From: Erythrobacter sp. YJ-T3-07
GTDB taxonomy: Bacteria > Pseudomonadota > Alphaproteobacteria > Sphingomonadales > Sphingomonadaceae
Assembly: GCF_015999305.1 (NCBI RefSeq)
Contig: NZ_JAEAGP010000001.1
Coordinates: 558,001 to 622,000 of the forward strand
Reading direction: 5' to 3'
DNA length: 64,000 nt
Shown: positions 60,763 through 64,000 of the stretch, piece by piece
Layout: every line of letters starts with the position of its first letter
Numbering within the stretch: the first letter of the stretch is position 1
The notes under the pieces: generated by a model
The model's input: only the letters and a program-made list of their open reading frames with translations
Databases searched by the model: none
Told to the model about the DNA's origin: nothing
Position numbers and translations under genes: made by a program

Positions 60763-62099
60763 CGGCCAATCCCCAACAGGGTGTCGAAAATATCGCTCGC
60801 CACCTGCATCGCCTTGCCCGAGGCCTGGAAGGCCTGCTGGTAGCGGATGAGGTTGGCGGCTTCGTTGTCCAGATCGACGCCCGACTGTTCTTCCAGCGCG
60901 ATCCGCGCGGAGGACGCGATGGTTTCCAGCGCGCTCTGGGTCACAGTGCGCCCGGCGACCTTGCTGGAGACGTCGAACAGGATCGAATTGAGCCCCTCGG
61001 CGGGGTTGGCCGAGGTCAGCGCCTGGCGCATTTCGGCGAGGTTCTGCTGGTCGCGCGAGCCTGCGGGCGATCCCGCGGGGGCCGTGGCGAGACCTGCGCC
61101 ACTCGCCATCGCGACGCGCAGCGTGGCAGCGGTGGTGCCCGAGAAGATCGGCAGGCCAGCGGTGCCGTCCAGCGCGACGCCGTTGGCCTGCGCGGTGTTG
61201 ATCGCGGTGGCGATGGAACTGGCCACACCGTCGAGCCGGGTGCTGATCGCGGCCAGATCGCTCAGCGCGAGCGAGGCTCCCGTGAGGCTGCCCGAGCCCG
61301 GGTTGAACGGCGCACCGTCGATTGCGAAGGCCAGCGTGCCGTCGGCATTCGTGGTCGAGGTCAGCGTGGCCGCGGTCCCGCCGGATACGAACGCGGTGCC
61401 CGGCGATGCGCCGAGGGCCACGGTTACGGTCCCGTCGGGCGCGAAGGAGGTGTTTACATTGGCAAACCCGCTCATCCGTTCGAGCAGGCTGTCGCGCTGG
61501 TCGAGCAGGGCGGCCTGGTCATTGCTGCCCGCGCCCGCGCGCGCCAGCCGCAGGTTCACCCGCGAGAGTTCGGCGGCATAGGTGTTGAGGTTGTCGACAT
61601 CGGCGTTCGCGTCGAAGCGCAGGCCTTCGCCAACTGAGGCGAGGCTGGAGGCGGTGATGTTGAACTTGCTGGCCAGCGTTTCGGCCTGGCCGAGCACCGC
61701 CGCGCGTCGGGCGCTGTCGGTCGGATCGCCCGCCAGCTGCTGCAGCGCGGCCTCGAACTCGACGATCGAATCGAACAGGCCCGACTGTTCGACCGCCGCT
61801 TCGATGTTCTGCAGGCCGCCCAGCTCGACATTCGCGCGCTGCAGGTCGGCATTGGTCCGGCGCAGTTCCGCCTGCCGGAAGGCATCGGCGTTGCGGCGGA
61901 CCTCCGCGATGCGCGAGCCGGAAACGGATACGTCGCCGCCACGGCCTGCGATGCTGCCGCCCGAGACCTCTTCGATCCGGACCGACCGGCGCACGTAACC
62001 ATCGCTCGACGCATTGGCGATGTTGTTCGCCGTTACTTCGAGCGCGGCGCGTGCCGCGCGTGCGCCACTGGCGCCGATGGAGAGGAGATCGGAGGCCAT
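60759..62099 (-). CDS. flgK: Hook-filament junction protein FlgK
   Basis: The 446-residue protein opens with LLSIGASGARAARAALEVTANNIANASSDGYVRRSV, the rod-hook family N-terminus, and ends with DLDNEAANLIRYQQAFQASGKAMQVASDIFDTLLGI. The central domains are Ala/Thr/Gly rich. The start overlaps the flgJ stop by one base. Confidence 0.94.
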   Translation of the reverse strand: MASDLLSIGASGARAARAALEVTANNIANASSDGYVRRSVRIEEVSGGSIAGRGGDVSVSGSRIAEVRRNADAFRQAELRRTNADLQRANVELGGLQNIEAAVEQSGLFDSIVEFEAALQQLAGDPTDSARRAAVLGQAETLASKFNITASSLASVGEGLRFDANADVDNLNTYAAELSRVNLRLARAGAGSNDQAALLDQRDSLLERMSGFANVNTSFAPDGTVTVALGASPGTAFVSGGTAATLTSTTNADGTLAFAIDGAPFNPGSGSLTGASLALSDLAAISTRLDGVASSIATAINTAQANGVALDGTAGLPIFSGTTAATLRVAMASGAGLATAPAGSPAGSRDQQNLAEMRQALTSANPAEGLNSILFDVSSKVAGRTVTQSALETIASSARIALEEQSGVDLDNEAANLIRYQQAFQASGKAMQVASDIFDTLLGIGR

Positions 62100-62434
62100 T
62101 ATCCCTTGTCTTCCGGTTCGGGTTGAGCGGGGAGGAAGCGTTCAAGCTGCCGTTCGATCGCGTCGGCGAAACCGAGCTGGCCCGATTTCGCGGTCAGATC
62201 GGCAAAGCGCTCGTCGCGCATCTCGGTGAAGGTATCGTCGCTGCCTTCGAACAGGTCGTTGCCGCCGAAATCGGTCTTGCGCGCGCTGGCCAGCATCTGG
62301 CGCAGCAGCACCGCCTCGAACGCCTGCGCCGCCTCGCGCAGCTCGGCGCGTTGATCGGCTGCACCCTCGCGCGGGCCGCCCAGTGGGGTCGGCGCGCGGG
62401 TGAGCGAGAAATCCATCGGGGCGAGCGCGCTCAT
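62099..62434 (-). CDS. flgJ: Rod-binding protein FlgJ, short form
   Basis: The 111 residues match only the N-terminal rod-scaffolding domain of FlgJ (QRAELREAAQAFEAVLLRQMLASARKTDFGG, FTEMRDERFADLTAKSGQLGFADAIERQL). The muramidase domain of enteric FlgJ is absent, as is usual in alphaproteobacteria, so a separate hydrolase must open the wall. It overlaps flgI by four bases. Confidence 0.9.
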   Translation of the reverse strand: MSALAPMDFSLTRAPTPLGGPREGAADQRAELREAAQAFEAVLLRQMLASARKTDFGGNDLFEGSDDTFTEMRDERFADLTAKSGQLGFADAIERQLERFLPAQPEPEDKG

Positions 62435-63528
62435 ATCACCACCACCTCGGCGGTCAGCGAACCGGCCTGTTTGAGTGCATCGAGAATGGCGACCAAATCC
62501 GCCGGGCTTGCACCCAGCATGTTGAGTGCATCGACCACGTCGGCGAGGTTGGCCCCGCCGGGTAGTGCGGTGACGTAGCCGCCGTTCTGGCGCGCCTCGA
62601 TATTGCTGTTCGGTTCCAGCGCGGTCTGCCCGCGAGAGAACGGTGCGGGCTGGACGATCGTCGGGTTCTCGTCGATCCGCACCACCAGGCTGCCGTGGCT
62701 CACTGCCGCAGGCGCAAGGCGCACCGCGCTGGAGATCACGATCGTGCCGGTGCGGGAGTTGACGATCACCTTGGCCGCGCGCTCTGCGGGCGTGATGTCG
62801 AGCATCTCGATCTCGGCCATCAGCGTGGCGCGGGTATCGGCACCGGGCGGCAGCATCAGCGCCAGCGTCACCGCATCCTCGATCCGCGCCATGCCCGGGA
62901 AGCGATCATTGATCGCATCGCGCACGCGGCTGATGGTGAGGAAGTCGGCGTCGAACATGTTCCAGCGCAGCACTTCGCTGAAGTCGAAATTGGTGCTGAC
63001 CGCGCGTTCCACGCTGGCGCCGTCGGAAATGCGGCCCACGGTCGGCACGTTGACGGTCAGCTTGGACCCGTCATTGGCGGAGATGCCGAGACCGCCGACG
63101 GTCAGGTTGCCCTGTGCCATCGCGTAGATCTCTCCATCGGCGCCGTAGAGCGGAGTCATGATCAGCGCGCCACCGCGCAAGGACTTGGCCTTGCCGATGG
63201 TCGACACGGTCACGTCGATCCGCTGCCCGGGCTTGGCGAAGGCGGGCAGGTCGGCAGTGATGATGACGGCGGCGGCGTTCTTCAGCGCCGGATTGACCCC
63301 GGGCGGCAGTTGCAGGCCGAGCCGGCCCGAGACCCCGCGCATCGCCTGGGTCGCGTAGGCGAAATTGTCGTCGCCCGTACCGTCGAGCCCGACCACGATG
63401 CCATAACCGGTCAGCTGGTTGGAGCGGACCGACTGGAACTGGCCGATGTCGCGCACACGCTCTGCAGACGCATTCGCGGGCAGGGCGACGGCGCACAGGG
63501 CGGCGATCAGCAGGAAGAATCGGTTCAT
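62431..63528 (-). CDS. flgI: Flagellar P-ring protein FlgI
   Basis: The start at 63528 (MNRFFLLIAALCAVALPANA) gives a signal peptide and 365 residues, the family length. Motifs: RVRDIGQFQSVRSNQLTGYGIVVGLDGTGD, FAKPGQRIDVTVSTIGKAKSLRGG, and the C-terminal NMLGASPADLVAILDALKQAGSL. It forms the periplasmic P-ring bushing. Confidence 0.96.
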   Translation of the reverse strand: MNRFFLLIAALCAVALPANASAERVRDIGQFQSVRSNQLTGYGIVVGLDGTGDDNFAYATQAMRGVSGRLGLQLPPGVNPALKNAAAVIITADLPAFAKPGQRIDVTVSTIGKAKSLRGGALIMTPLYGADGEIYAMAQGNLTVGGLGISANDGSKLTVNVPTVGRISDGASVERAVSTNFDFSEVLRWNMFDADFLTISRVRDAINDRFPGMARIEDAVTLALMLPPGADTRATLMAEIEMLDITPAERAAKVIVNSRTGTIVISSAVRLAPAAVSHGSLVVRIDENPTIVQPAPFSRGQTALEPNSNIEARQNGGYVTALPGGANLADVVDALNMLGASPADLVAILDALKQAGSLTAEVVVI

Positions 63529-63545
63529 GGCTCTCGGGCTCCGGA

Positions 63546-64000
63546 TCAGAACGGCGAAACGATGGAGAAGAAGCGCGACAGCCAGCCGGGCTTGCCCGCC
63601 CGCTGCACCGCGCCCTTGCCGCTGTAGGCGATCTGCGCGTCGGCCACGCGGATCGAGGCGATGCGGTTGTCCGCGTCGATATCGGCGAGGCGGATGATCC
63701 CCGACAGCTGGACCCATTCCTCGCCCTGGCTGAAGTTCATGACCTTCTCCCCGCGGACCAGCGCGGTGCCGTTCGGGCGGACTTCCGCGATGGTCACGGT
63801 CAGGTCGCCGCGCAGGCTGGAAGTCTGCGCCGCGTTGCCCGCGCCGGTGAAGGAGGCGGCGGCGGAGGCGTTGAGATCGCCCGGGTCGACCGGGATGAAG
63901 TCCGGCAGGTCGAGTCCGGCATTGCCGTCGCGCTGGGTCTTGCCGCTGGTCGCCTTGGTGGTGCTGGTCCGCTCGATCAGGACGATGGTGACGAGGTCGC
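63546..64000 (-). CDS. flgH: Flagellar L-ring protein FlgH (5' part beyond the window)
   Basis: The frame is open to the window edge. The visible C-terminal 150 residues include LVTIVLIERTSTTKATSG, LRGDLTVTIAEVRPNGTALVRGEKVM and FSQGEEWVQLSGIIRLADIDADN, diagnostic of FlgH, the outer-membrane L-ring lipoprotein. The lipoprotein signal is outside. It is 17 bases upstream of flgI. Confidence 0.92.
   Translation of the reverse strand, partial: DLVTIVLIERTSTTKATSGKTQRDGNAGLDLPDFIPVDPGDLNASAAASFTGAGNAAQTSSLRGDLTVTIAEVRPNGTALVRGEKVMNFSQGEEWVQLSGIIRLADIDADNRIASIRVADAQIAYSGKGAVQRAGKPGWLSRFFSIVSPF

Noticed and set aside
1..64000. CRISPR array
   Set aside because: No regularly spaced direct repeats of 25-40 bases were seen and there are no cas genes.

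Overview
The window is high-GC chromosomal DNA of an alphaproteobacterium. The gene set fits the Sphingomonadales, most likely an Erythrobacteraceae-type marine or freshwater bacterium: trifunctional-type PutA without a DNA-binding domain, split class I nrdA/nrdB, ZnuD-like TonB receptor, exported CHAT/TPR protein, and flagellar genes that include fliD, fliS and fliO. The genus is an inference from protein character; no rRNA marker is present.

Layout. 1-12.9 kb: the end of a diguanylate cyclase, two unrecognised proteins, nadB, an acidic lipoprotein, then nrdA and nrdB separated by about 4.3 kb that holds an exported TPR-CHAT protein, a DUF2171 protein and a membrane protein. 12.9-17.5 kb: an accessory island. 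A two-gene module (a 297-codon cytosolic protein plus a four-helix membrane protein) has been broken by a complete 3028-bp IS1595-family transposon at 13111-16138. The transposon has near-perfect terminal inverted repeats, an 8-bp target duplication (TTTTGTAA) and three passenger genes: a P63C-domain protein and a Panacea/SocA-type toxin-antitoxin pair. Removing the element plus one duplication restores one uninterrupted reading frame. 17.6-38.5 kb: housekeeping and envelope genes, including a nuclease, formate/nitrite transporter, argB, yggT-folD, marC, a LON-domain protein with a thioredoxin-TPR chaperone, tRNA-Gly(GCC), a ZnuD-like receptor, doxX, a saccharopine dehydrogenase-like protein, a membrane-tethered XRE regulator, dcd and putA. 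38.6-40.3 kb: two tandem Crp/Fnr-type regulators divergent from putA. 40.3-64 kb: a LuxR-type regulator with a degenerate receiver domain, then a flagellar locus running almost entirely on the minus strand.

Flagellar locus, in transcription order: (flgH)-flgI-flgJ-flgK-flgL; motA-motB; and a long operon headed by a sigma-54 activator, then fliE-F-G-H-I-J-K-L-M-N-O-P-Q-R-flhB-fliD-fliS. Flagellin fliC is alone on the plus strand, divergent from the activator. Many junctions overlap by 1 or 4 bases (TAATG or ATGA), so the genes are translationally coupled. The locus supplies the basal body, export apparatus, C-ring, hook-length control, filament cap and chaperone, flagellin and stator. Hook, the distal rod and flhA lie outside the window.

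The most interesting feature is the nrdB-DUF2442 interval: an uncharacterised sensor-like plus membrane-protein pair, inactivated by a transposon that itself carries an addiction-type cargo.
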